Shown here in pieces: positions 35,900-43,855 of a stretch of DNA of 64,000 bases. The position numbers were made by a program, and so were the translations under genes. Numbering within the stretch: position 1 is the first letter of the stretch; each line of letters opens with the position of its first letter. The DNA is from Devosia sp. Root436 (GTDB lineage: Bacteria > Pseudomonadota > Alphaproteobacteria > Rhizobiales > Devosiaceae). Location: NCBI RefSeq assembly GCF_001426345.1, contig NZ_LMEM01000009.1, positions 264,540-328,539 on the forward strand, read 5' to 3'. The notes under the pieces are model-generated. The model was given only the letters and a program-made list of their open reading frames with translations, ran no database searches and had not been told where the DNA came from.

Positions 35900-36790
35900 T
35901 CAGTCCGCTTCAACCGCGCTGTCCAGAATATTGCGCAGTATCTGCGCCCCATCCGCCCCCTTATGCGCGGTCTCCCACTGCCGCGTCAGGGTGTCCTTGA
36001 AATAGCTCACCGCCTCGGGTGCCGAGGTCACCAGCGCGATGCCCGAGGAGACATTGGGCTGGTCGCCCAGGCGATAGGGGCTGAGCGTGACCGCCGAGGT
36101 ATCCTGCCGGTCATACACCTGGAAGGTCTGCGTCGGCGGCTGCCCGTCGACAATACCCACCTGCACCCCAATGGGCTGGCGCAGCATGGTCTGGTATAGC
36201 AGTTCCAGTTCCCGCCGGGCGGCTGCCCGCCGCTCCCGCTGCACCTCCGCCGGCAGGTTGAACCGCCCGATCAGCCCGAGCCGCAGGAATCGCTCCAGGT
36301 CCTGCGACCCCACAATGCTCACCACCGGCACGCCACGGCGCGTCGCGGTGGAGCGCCGCTCTTCCAGCAGGGCGATGATCTTGCCGACGAAATCCACCTG
36401 CTTGGCCCGGTCCGGCGCCGCATCCGGGATCGCTTCCACCAGCATGGTCCGCAGGTGTGCCATATAGTCCTCGGACAGCAGAAGCGACGACATGGGCGAA
36501 AAATTGCCCAGCAGCTGCACCGAGTTTTCCTCGAGTTGGCGCATGCGCTCGAAGAAGGCGAGGGCGTTATTGTAATATTCGACGCCCACCCCCAGCAGCG
36601 ACGGCAACGACACCCCCAGCAGCGTCGACAGCGCCCCCAGGATTTGGATTTTGACAATCTCGCCCTTTTCCAGCCGGTACACCGCGGCGCGCGAAATACC
36701 CAGGCGCTCGGCCACATCCTCCGCGCTCAATTCCTTGCCCAGCCGGTAGGCCCGCAGGCGCTGACCGACCTCCTCATACTGAATGTTCAT
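35900..36790 (-). CDS. XRE-family transcriptional regulator of the pyr/ABC regulon
   Basis: This 296-residue protein has an N-terminal Cro/C1 helix-turn-helix (about residues 6-60: VGQRLRAYRLGKELSAEDVA, then ERLGISRAAVYRLEKGE) and a C-terminal domain of about 220 residues that I do not recognise, probably ligand-binding. ATG at 36790 follows AAGGGTGGCGGA. Identical palindromes stand at the pyrK promoter and at the ABC operon promoter, and a weaker copy lies 20 bp before its own gene. It is therefore the natural candidate for a local repressor of both operons. Confidence 0.85.
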   Translation of the reverse strand: MNIQYEEVGQRLRAYRLGKELSAEDVAERLGISRAAVYRLEKGEIVKIQILGALSTLLGVSLPSLLGVGVEYYNNALAFFERMRQLEENSVQLLGNFSPMSSLLLSEDYMAHLRTMLVEAIPDAAPDRAKQVDFVGKIIALLEERRSTATRRGVPVVSIVGSQDLERFLRLGLIGRFNLPAEVQRERRAAARRELELLYQTMLRQPIGVQVGIVDGQPPTQTFQVYDRQDTSAVTLSPYRLGDQPNVSSGIALVTSAPEAVSYFKDTLTRQWETAHKGADGAQILRNILDSAVEAD

Positions 36791-36810
36791 TCCGCCACCC
36801 TTGGAATTCC

Positions 36811-36826
36811 GTCTAATTTTTGATAT
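36811..36826. promoter_or_regulatory. Degenerate operator O3 upstream of the XRE gene
   Basis: GTCTAATTTTTGATAT matches O1 (GTCTCATTTTTGAGAC) at 13 of 16 positions. It lies between the divergent XRE and small hypothetical genes, which suggests weaker, autoregulatory binding. Confidence 0.5.
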
Positions 36827-36880
36827 TGTCGACCTTTGATCATCTTGCGTCCGTTGCTGACGAAGCAGGGAGAGTGGTTC

Positions 36881-37192
36881 ATGGAGCAGTTGTGTTCCTG
36901 GCTTGAAGGCCAAAGCGGTGGGGTTCGAACCTATATCGAATTTCAGAAGAAATCTGCCCATCTGGCGCAGAAAGATCAGGCCAATGGCTCGCTCTACATC
37001 CTGTTGGGCATGGTCGCGCAGCGCTTCAGCAATCGCTATGACGGCGAACCGCTTCCGGTCGATACGGCCACGGCTGCACTCAAGGAATTTGCCGCTCTGC
37101 TGCGGCGCGCCAGCGACCTGGCCGATAAGGATGCCGAACTGCAGCTGCGTTTTCTCAATGAAATCGCCACGCTCGACCTGACGACAGCCTAG
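36881..37192 (+). CDS. Small hypothetical protein beside the XRE regulator
   Basis: I do not recognise this 103-residue protein. It starts MEQLCSWLEGQ, is mostly helical in appearance, lacks membrane segments and cysteine motifs, and ends with LQLRFLNEIATLDLTTA. The ATG at 36881 was chosen because GGGAGAG lies 6-8 nt upstream; the frame stays open 45 nt further. It is divergent from the XRE gene across a 90-bp gap holding a degenerate operator, so it may be co-regulated or modulate the regulator. Confidence 0.65.
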   Translation: MEQLCSWLEGQSGGVRTYIEFQKKSAHLAQKDQANGSLYILLGMVAQRFSNRYDGEPLPVDTATAALKEFAALLRRASDLADKDAELQLRFLNEIATLDLTTA

Positions 37193-37306
37193 CCAGGCTT
37201 GCCTGGTTTTTCATGCTCGCTGCGGTCTCATGCCTGCAGCGTCGGCCAACACGTGCTCAAATTTCGAGCAGAAAACCAGCATGATTAGAAAATACACATC
37301 TAGCGC

Positions 37307-37343
37307 TTGACATTCACCCGGACGTTCGTCTCACTATTGAGAC
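37307..37343 (+). promoter_or_regulatory. Promoter and operator O2 of the ABC/nucleoside phosphorylase operon
   Basis: TTGACA at 37307-37312 is a perfect -35. GTCTCA-CTAT-TGAGAC at 37328-37343 covers the -10 region and is the same palindrome as at pyrK, extended here to 7-bp arms (C...G). Binding here would block RNA polymerase. Confidence 0.75.
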
Positions 37344-37370
37344 GGATTGTCCGCAGGAGGCGTCTGCGCC

Positions 37371-38117
37371 GTGTTGATCGAAGTTCAGGGCGTAACCAAG
37401 ACATTCGTTTCGCGTGGGGGTGAACAGGTCGTCGCCCTCGCCGAAACCACGCTGGATGTGCAGCAGGGCGAGTTCCTCACCCTGATCGGCCCATCCGGCT
37501 GCGGCAAGTCCACCTTGCTGCGCATGCTCGCCGGCCTGGTCGAGCCGACCAGCGGCCGCATCGTCTGGCAGGGCACCGCGCCGGCGCGCGGCAGCGAGGT
37601 CGGCTTCGTCTTCCAGGAGCCGGTGCTGCTGCCCTGGCTCAGCGTGCTCGACAATGTGCGTTTCCCCCTCGATACCTTCGGCGTCGATCGCCGCGCCGGC
37701 GATGAAGCCGCCCGGCAGACGCTCGAACTGGTGGGCCTCAAGGATTTTGCCCGCGCCCTGCCCAAGGAATTGTCGGGCGGCATGAAGCAGCGCGCCGCCA
37801 TCGCCCGCGCCCTGGTCTACAAGCCCCGCCTGGTGCTGATGGACGAGCCGTTCAGCGCTCTCGACCTGCTGACCCGCGACCGCATGAACGACGAATTGCT
37901 GGCCATCCGCGCCGAAGTCGGCGCCACTATCGTCTTCGTCACCCATTCCGTCGAAGAAGCGGCCTATCTGTCCGATCGAGTCGCCGTCATGTCGGCCCGG
38001 CCGGGACAAATCCGCACCATCCACACCATCGACCTGCCCGCCCCGCGCGGTGAGGCGGTCAAGGATTTGCCGGCCTTCCACGCCTGGCTGTCGCAACTGC
38101 GGCGGGACCTGCGATGA
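37371..38117 (+). CDS. ABC transporter ATPase (nitrate/taurine/riboflavin-precursor type)
   Basis: This 248-residue ATPase has Walker [10 protein letters not shown], signature LSGGMKQRAAIARAL, Walker B LVLMDEPFSALD and H-loop VTHSVEEA. It belongs to the SsuB/TauB/ThiZ-like class that serves NMT1/THI5-type binding proteins. The start is GTG at 37371, 11 nt after AGGAGG. It is first in an operon of ATPase, permease, nucleoside phosphorylase, binding protein and second permease, with operator O2 ahead of it. Confidence 0.9.
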   Translation: MLIEVQGVTKTFVSRGGEQVVALAETTLDVQQGEFLTLIGPSGCGKSTLLRMLAGLVEPTSGRIVWQGTAPARGSEVGFVFQEPVLLPWLSVLDNVRFPLDTFGVDRRAGDEAARQTLELVGLKDFARALPKELSGGMKQRAAIARALVYKPRLVLMDEPFSALDLLTRDRMNDELLAIRAEVGATIVFVTHSVEEAAYLSDRVAVMSARPGQIRTIHTIDLPAPRGEAVKDLPAFHAWLSQLRRDLR

Positions 38118-38863
38118 GCCTGCACCCCCGCGCCATCATGATGCTGGTGACCCCCGCCGTACTGATCGGGCTCTGGTGGCTCTATACGGTCGCCTTCGCC
38201 ATTCCGCCCTATCTGCTGCCGCCGCCCCAGGCCGTGGCCACCGAACTTTGGCGCCTGTTCGCCGGCGGCAGCATCTGGCCCCATCTCGGGCATACTCTGG
38301 GCATCATCGCCGCCGGCTTCGTGCTGGGCTCGGCTGGCGGGCTGGCGCTGGGCTTCGTCCTTGCCAAGCTGCCGGCGGTCGAACGGCTGGTCGCGCCCTA
38401 TCTGCTGTTCCTGCAAACGGCGCCCAAGATCGCCCTGGCGCCGCTTTTCATCCTCTGGTTCGGGCTGGGCCTGACCTCCAAGATCGTGCTGACCGTCTCG
38501 CTGGTCTTCTTTCCGGTGATGGTCGGCACCATTCTGGGCCTGCGCTCGCTGCCCCCGATGATGTCCGAGCTCTGCAGCATCCTGCGGCTCACCCCGGCCC
38601 AGCGCTTCTTCCGCGTCGAACTGCCTTCGGCCGTGCCGGAGATTTTCTCCGGTCTCAAGGTGGGAGCGGTGCAGGCCACCATCGGCGCCATCCTCTCCGA
38701 ATGGCTCTCGGGCGGCACGGGGCTTGGCTATCTCATGGTCTTTGCCGGCACCACCTACAAGGCGCCATTGCTGTTCGCCATGGTCGTGGTCACCGCGCTC
38801 CTCGGCATTGCCGTCTATCAGGTGCTGGTGCTGTCAGAGAAGTGGTTGCTGTCATGGCGCTGA
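38114..38863 (+). CDS. ABC transporter permease (first of two)
   Basis: This 249-residue inner-membrane protein has six predicted helices. It carries the SsuC/TauC-family region LLFLQTAPKIALAPLFILWF (about 96-115) and an EAA-like loop ending in ELPSAVPEIFSGLKVG. It overlaps the ATPase gene by 4 bp and the phosphorylase gene by 10 bp. It probably forms a heterodimer with the permease at 40707. Confidence 0.92.
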   Translation: MSLHPRAIMMLVTPAVLIGLWWLYTVAFAIPPYLLPPPQAVATELWRLFAGGSIWPHLGHTLGIIAAGFVLGSAGGLALGFVLAKLPAVERLVAPYLLFLQTAPKIALAPLFILWFGLGLTSKIVLTVSLVFFPVMVGTILGLRSLPPMMSELCSILRLTPAQRFFRVELPSAVPEIFSGLKVGAVQATIGAILSEWLSGGTGLGYLMVFAGTTYKAPLLFAMVVVTALLGIAVYQVLVLSEKWLLSWR

Positions 38864-39633
38864 CCGATCGCTCCGCCACCTGGCCCTGGCAGGGCGATAC
38901 GCCCCCTCACCTGCCGCGCCCCGCCACCATGCCCCAGGGTTTCCTGCTGCCCGGCGATCCGGCGCGGGTCGATCTGGCCGCCTCGGTGCTCGACGCCTTC
39001 GAGATCGTCGGCCAGAACCGCGAATTCCGCATGGGCATCGGCTACTGGCAGGGCGTCGCCATCGGCGTCTGCTCCACCGGCATTGGCGGCGCCTCCACCG
39101 AAATCACGGTAGTCGAACTCGCTGCCTCGGGCGCCACCCACCTGGTCCGCACCGGCGGCATGGGCGCCATGGCGGCCGATCTGCGCCTGGGTGATTTCGT
39201 CATCGCCGAGGCCGCCATCGCCAACAGCGCCTGCGCCCGCCCTTATGCCCCCGGCCAAGCCAATGTGGCGGCCAGCGCACCACTGACCACCCATGCCAAC
39301 GCCGCCCGCCTGGCGCTCGGCCTGCCCGGCCGGCGCGGCATCACCGCCACTGCCGATGGCTATTATCGCGCACAGGGACGCCCCGATCATCCCGAAGGTC
39401 CAGCCAATCCTGCGATCCTCGACGATTTCGCCGCCCGCGGCGCCGACGGCATGGAAATGGAAGCCGAAATCGTCTTCGCCGTCGGTGCGGCCCTCGGGCT
39501 GCATTGCGCGGCGGTATTGGCCGTCCATGCCCATCGCGGCATCGATGGCTGGCTCGAAGACTACGAAGAAACCCAGCGCAATGTCATCCGCATCGGCGCC
39601 GATGCCCTCCTGCGCGCCACTCGTTCGCCGTGA
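38854..39633 (+). CDS. Nucleoside phosphorylase (uridine phosphorylase-like)
   Basis: This 259-residue cytoplasmic protein belongs to the NP-I family. It has the phosphate-site region FLLPGDPARVDLAA, CSTGIGGASTEI, TGGMGAMAADLRLGDFV, the base-site area ADGYYRAQ and the ribose-binding GMEMEAEIVF. The usual products are a free base and ribose-1-phosphate. The fit is closest to uridine phosphorylase, so a pyrimidine nucleoside is likely. Its position inside an importer operon argues that the imported ligand is a nucleoside or is handled next to one. Confidence 0.88.
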   Translation: MALTDRSATWPWQGDTPPHLPRPATMPQGFLLPGDPARVDLAASVLDAFEIVGQNREFRMGIGYWQGVAIGVCSTGIGGASTEITVVELAASGATHLVRTGGMGAMAADLRLGDFVIAEAAIANSACARPYAPGQANVAASAPLTTHANAARLALGLPGRRGITATADGYYRAQGRPDHPEGPANPAILDDFAARGADGMEMEAEIVFAVGAALGLHCAAVLAVHAHRGIDGWLEDYEETQRNVIRIGADALLRATRSP

Positions 39634-39656
39634 CGTCAACCAAAGGAAACACACAC

Positions 39657-40661
39657 ATGTCCCTGTTGTCGAAAATCGCTACCGTAGCCGCCACGCTGGC
39701 GGCGCTCGCCCTGGGTGCCACCGGCTCGATGGCCCAGGATACCCAGAAGGTTACCATCCAGATCGATGGTGCCGCCGTACCCTATTACCTGCCGCTCTAC
39801 GTGGCCGATAAATACGGCTACTTCGCCGATGAAGGCCTCGAGGTCGAATTCCTCTACGCCAACGCCGCCGATATCCTGAACAACATCGCCGCCGGCAATG
39901 TGCAATTCGGCTTCCCCAATGGCGACGGCGTCATCGCCGCCCGCGCCAATGGCCTGCCGGTCAAGGTGGTCCACACCACCTACCAGAACGGCATCGGCGC
40001 CACCCTGTTCAAGACCGCCAGCGGCATCACCTCGCCCGCCGATCTCGTCGGCAAGAAAGTCGCCGTCACCAGCTATGGCAGCCCCAACTACATCCAGTTG
40101 CAGGTGATGATGGCCCAGGTCGGCAAGTCCGTCGACGACGTCAATGTCGAAGTGGTCGGCACCGGCGCCATTCTCGACGCGCTCAAGGCCGATCAGGTCG
40201 ACGCCATTGTCTTCTCCATGCTCCGCTATTACGCGCTGCAGGCCGAAGGCATCGATGTCGGCATGATCCGCTCCGATGACTACCTGCCCAGCAAGGGCAA
40301 TGTGCTTGTCACCTCCGAGAGCTATCTCGCCGAAAACGGCCCCGCCGTTGCCGGCTTCATCGCCGCCCTCGACAAGGCCATCGAGCATATCGCCAATGGC
40401 AGCGTCGAGACCGAGGTCGCCATGGCCGTCGCCGACTACACGCCGACCTTCGCCGGCCAGGAAGCGCTGGTCTCCGAGATCATCTCCGAGGTCTTCCTCA
40501 AGTCGCTGTGGCAGAGCCCCGACACCGCTGCCCATGAGCTAGGTTACGGCAATATCGCGTCCTGGCAGACCACGATCGATACGGCCGCCGAATACCAGAT
40601 CATCCCCCAGAGCTTCGATGCCGCCGACCTCGTGGTCGAGCTGCCGTCCTCGATCCAGTAG
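39657..40661 (+). CDS. ABC transporter substrate-binding protein, NMT1/THI5-like
   Basis: This 334-residue periplasmic protein has a signal peptide (residues 1-26, ending GSMAQ). The mature start is typical of NMT1/SsuA-like proteins: VTIQIDGAAVPYYLPLYVAD, then KYGYFADEGLEVEFLYA. Relatives bind thiamine or riboflavin precursors, sulfonates or nitrate; here a pyrimidine-type ligand is suggested by operon and regulon context. AAAGGAAAC precedes the ATG. Confidence 0.9.
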   Translation: MSLLSKIATVAATLAALALGATGSMAQDTQKVTIQIDGAAVPYYLPLYVADKYGYFADEGLEVEFLYANAADILNNIAAGNVQFGFPNGDGVIAARANGLPVKVVHTTYQNGIGATLFKTASGITSPADLVGKKVAVTSYGSPNYIQLQVMMAQVGKSVDDVNVEVVGTGAILDALKADQVDAIVFSMLRYYALQAEGIDVGMIRSDDYLPSKGNVLVTSESYLAENGPAVAGFIAALDKAIEHIANGSVETEVAMAVADYTPTFAGQEALVSEIISEVFLKSLWQSPDTAAHELGYGNIASWQTTIDTAAEYQIIPQSFDAADLVVELPSSIQ

Positions 40662-40669
40662 CGCCAACC

Positions 40670-40689
40670 GGGGCGGCTCCGGCCGCCCC
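40670..40689 (+). other. GC-rich hairpin between binding-protein and second permease genes
   Basis: GGGGCGGC-TCCG-GCCGCCCC: a perfect 8-bp stem with a stable tetraloop-like turn, 9 nt after the stop, without a T-tract. Confidence 0.75.
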
Positions 40690-40706
40690 GCCCTTGGGAG
40701 ACACCG

Positions 40707-41450
40707 ATGCGCCATATCTTCTTCCTCGCCGCCTTCCTGGTGCTGTGGTCGCTGGCTCTGGTTGTCTTCCAGGTCCCTGCCTATCTCGTCCCCTCGCCCC
40801 AGCAATTGCTGGCCAAGGCCTGGTTCCTGCTGACGCGGGCCGACCTGCTCACGCATACCGCCGTCACCCTGCTCGAAATCCTGCTCGGCTACGCCATCGG
40901 CTGTCTGGTCGGCATGGCCGCCGCCCTGCTGTTTCACCGCGCCCCTCTCGTTGAGGATATCCTCAGCCCGCTCATCGTCTTCATCCAGACCGCCCCCAAG
41001 ATCGCCATCGCGCCGCTGCTGCTGCTCTGGCTGGGCCTCGACATGACGCCCAAGGTCGTCCTCGTCGCCATCGTGACCTTCTTTCCAGTCATGTCGGCCA
41101 TGCTCAGCGCCCTGCGCTCCATGCCCGAGCATCTCGACGTTCTGGCGCGCACCCTGCGCATGTCGACGCTGCAGCGCATCTGGCGCATCGAACTGCCCCA
41201 GTCGCTGCCACTGCTGTTTTCCGGCCTCAAGGTCGGCGCTACCCTGGCGGTCACCGCCGCGGTCATCGGCGAGCTCATGGGCACCCGCGCCGGCCTCGGC
41301 TACCTGCTCGCTCTGGGCCAGGAAACGGCCGATACCCAGCTCGTGCTGGTCAGCGTCCTGGTCCTGTCGCTGCTGGGTTATCTGGTCTACCTCGCCATCC
41401 TCGCCCTGGAACGCCGCCTGCTGCGCTGGCACGACAGCGCCACGCCCTGA
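40707..41450 (+). CDS. ABC transporter permease (second of two)
   Basis: This 247-residue inner-membrane protein has six predicted helices and the same family region as its partner (IVFIQTAPKIAIAPLLLLWL, then RIELPQSLPLLFSGLKVG). Its sequence differs enough from the first permease to suggest an old duplication and a heterodimeric pore. It ends the operon; the next gene converges on it after 9 bp. Confidence 0.92.
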   Translation: MRHIFFLAAFLVLWSLALVVFQVPAYLVPSPQQLLAKAWFLLTRADLLTHTAVTLLEILLGYAIGCLVGMAAALLFHRAPLVEDILSPLIVFIQTAPKIAIAPLLLLWLGLDMTPKVVLVAIVTFFPVMSAMLSALRSMPEHLDVLARTLRMSTLQRIWRIELPQSLPLLFSGLKVGATLAVTAAVIGELMGTRAGLGYLLALGQETADTQLVLVSVLVLSLLGYLVYLAILALERRLLRWHDSATP

Positions 41451-41459
41451 CCCTCGGCG

Positions 41460-42632
41460 CTAGCCGGCCAATTGCCTGCCCAGCCGGTCCAGCATGCTCA
41501 GGCACGCATCCACCTGCGACAGCTCGATATACTCGTCCGGCTTGTGCGCGTGCGCGATGGACCCCGGACCGCAGATAACCGTCGAAATCCCGTGCTGCTG
41601 AAACAGCCCCGCCTCCGTCCCGAACGAGACGCAGGTGGCCGGATTGCGGTTACCGGTCAGGCTGCGCACCAGCGCATCGGCCTCCGATTGGCTCATCGGC
41701 TCCAGCCCCGCCACCTCGCCGATGATCTGCGTGATCACGCTGGCCTCGGGCGAGACACGCCGCATCCTGGGCAGCAGGTCAGTTTCCACATAGGCCTCGA
41801 TCTGGCTGCGGGCATAGGCAAAGTCACTGGCCGAGACGGGGCGCAGTTCCCAATCCACCGAGCAGGCGCCGGCAATGACATTGCGCGCGATGCCGCCCGC
41901 CATCCGCCCGACCTGGATGGTCGACCAGGGCGGATCGAACCGCGACTGCGCCGGGGCGCGCGTCTTCAGCACCTCCCCGATCTCGAGCAGCCGGGTCACG
42001 AAGCGCACGGCATATTCGACGGCGTTGACGCCGAGGTCGGGCTGCGAGGCATGCCCTTCGGCGCCGGTAAAGCTGGTCGTATATTCGCAACACCCCTTGT
42101 GCCCCTCGATGATCTGCATGTCGGTGGGCTCCCCGACAATGCAGACCGCAGGCTTCCGCCCGGCGCTGGCCAACTGGTCGAGCATCACCTGCGCCCCCAG
42201 GCACCCCACCTCTTCGTCATAGGTGAAGGCCATGTGGATGGGCCGTTGCAGCCCGGCCTCGGCAAATAGCGGCCCAAAGGCCAGGGCGCAGGCCAGGAAC
42301 CCCTTCATGTCGCAGGTGCCGCGGCCATAGATGCGGTCGCCGCGCCGGTCGGCCAGGAAGGGATCGCTGGTCCAGTCCTGCCCCTCGATAGGCACCACAT
42401 CGGTATGTCCAGACAGCACGATGCCACCATCCATGTCGGGCGGGCCGAGCGTCGCGAACAGGTTGGCCTTGGTGCCGTCAGGGTCGAGCGTCAGCGTGGT
42501 GCGCGCGCCGATCTGGTCCAGCCGCTGGTTGATATAGGCAATCAGGTCGAGATTGCTGTCTTGCGACACGCTGCGAAAGGCGATCAGATTCGCCATGATC
42601 GCCAGCGTGTCGTCGAGCAGGGCATGGGCCAA
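41460..42632 (-). CDS. ArgE/DapE-like M20 deacetylase, candidate N-acetyl-diaminobutyrate deacetylase
   Basis: This 390-residue metallohydrolase has the M20 motifs SGHTDVVP, YGRGTCDMKGF, YDEEVGCLGA with the catalytic Glu, and the late HAHKPDEYIELSQVD. It is annotated in general terms as acetylornithine deacetylase. It lies 15 bp after the ectoine hydrolase gene on the same strand, where many ectoine clusters carry the unrelated AstE-like DoeB/EutE. It is therefore likely to remove acetyl from N-acetyl-2,4-diaminobutyrate. An arginine-biosynthesis role is the alternative. Confidence 0.85.
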   Translation of the reverse strand: MAHALLDDTLAIMANLIAFRSVSQDSNLDLIAYINQRLDQIGARTTLTLDPDGTKANLFATLGPPDMDGGIVLSGHTDVVPIEGQDWTSDPFLADRRGDRIYGRGTCDMKGFLACALAFGPLFAEAGLQRPIHMAFTYDEEVGCLGAQVMLDQLASAGRKPAVCIVGEPTDMQIIEGHKGCCEYTTSFTGAEGHASQPDLGVNAVEYAVRFVTRLLEIGEVLKTRAPAQSRFDPPWSTIQVGRMAGGIARNVIAGACSVDWELRPVSASDFAYARSQIEAYVETDLLPRMRRVSPEASVITQIIGEVAGLEPMSQSEADALVRSLTGNRNPATCVSFGTEAGLFQQHGISTVICGPGSIAHAHKPDEYIELSQVDACLSMLDRLGRQLAG

Positions 42633-42647
42633 GGCCGGACCTCCCGG

Positions 42648-43832
42648 TCAGCGTTTGATGACGAGTTCGCGCGAAACGTCGGCAAGGCATTCCGCATCTG
42701 CACCGGCGCGAATGCGGATCGTCTCCGAGGTCTCGAAGCCCCAGTCGTCGGTCCAGATGGCGGGCATGAAATGGAACGTCATATTCTCCTCGAGCACCGA
42801 GGGGTCGCCGGCCCGGATGGACATGGTCCGCTCGCCCCAATCGGGCGGATAGGAAATACCCACCGCGTAGCCGGCGCGCGAGGTCTTTTCCACGCCGTGC
42901 CGGCGCAGCACGCCAAAAAAGGCATCGGCAACCTGGCCGCAAGTATTGCCCGGCCGCGCGGCCGCCAGGCCCGCCGCCAGCCCTTCGAGCACCGCGTCCT
43001 GTGCCTTGCGCATCGCTGCCGGTGGCTCGCCCAGATAGAGCGTCCGCGACAGCGGCGCGTGATAGCGCCGGTAGCAGCCGGCAATCTCGAAATAGGTGCC
43101 CTCGCCGGTTTTCAGCACCCGGTCGTCCCAGGTCAGGTGCGCCGCCGCCGCATCCTTGCCCGAAGGCGTCAGCGGCACGATGGCGGCATAGTCGCCGCCG
43201 AATTCGGGGGTTCCGCGCAAACCGGCATCATAGATTTCCGCGATCAGGTCACATTTGCGCACGCCCGGCTCGGCGACGGCGCGAATGCGCTCATGCATGA
43301 TTTCGACCAGCCGCGCCGCCCGGCGCATATAGCCCAGTTCGGCCTCCGACTTGACGGCGCGCTGCCAGTTCACCAGCGCGGTTGCGTCGCCGATTTTCGC
43401 ATCGGGCAATTCGGCGCGCAGCGTTTCGAGGCATTTCGCCGAGAAATAGTAATTGTCCATCTCGACGCCCAGCCGCGCGGCGCCGTGCCCCTTGTCGCGC
43501 AGCACGCCGGCAAGCACCTGATAGGGGTGGATATCGGGATTTTGCACATAATGGTCGGGGTAGGAAAACATCGACCCCTTGTCGAGGAATGTCGTCAGGC
43601 GGGCTCCGGCCTGGTCCTGCGGCCGCCCGAACCATAGCGGCTCCCCCTCAGGCAGCACGATCACCGCCTGGTGCACATAAAACGACCAGCCGTCATAGCC
43701 GGTCAGCCAACCCATATTGGATGGGTCGGTGACGACAAGCACGTCGATGGCCGCTGCATCCATCGCGCGGCGCACCTTGGCGAGGCGCTGCGCATATTCC
43801 GTCGCGGCGAAGGCAGGCGAGGTCTCGGTCAA
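42648..43832 (-). CDS. doeA: Ectoine hydrolase (DoeA/EutD)
   Basis: This 394-residue protein has the creatinase/aminopeptidase-P fold and opens the ectoine ring to N-acetyl-2,4-diaminobutyrate. It aligns strongly with known DoeA: VTDPSNMGWLTGYDGWSFYV, YPDHYVQNPDIHPY, EMDNYYFSAKCLETL, RYHAPLSRTLYLG and ISYPPDWGERTMS. The start is TTG at 43832, with GGAG 7 nt upstream and an in-frame stop immediately before it. It is third of four in eutB-eutC-doeA-deacetylase. Confidence 0.93.
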   Translation of the reverse strand: MTETSPAFAATEYAQRLAKVRRAMDAAAIDVLVVTDPSNMGWLTGYDGWSFYVHQAVIVLPEGEPLWFGRPQDQAGARLTTFLDKGSMFSYPDHYVQNPDIHPYQVLAGVLRDKGHGAARLGVEMDNYYFSAKCLETLRAELPDAKIGDATALVNWQRAVKSEAELGYMRRAARLVEIMHERIRAVAEPGVRKCDLIAEIYDAGLRGTPEFGGDYAAIVPLTPSGKDAAAAHLTWDDRVLKTGEGTYFEIAGCYRRYHAPLSRTLYLGEPPAAMRKAQDAVLEGLAAGLAAARPGNTCGQVADAFFGVLRRHGVEKTSRAGYAVGISYPPDWGERTMSIRAGDPSVLEENMTFHFMPAIWTDDWGFETSETIRIRAGADAECLADVSRELVIKR

Positions 43833-43855
43833 TCACGATCTCCGAAAGCTGAAAG

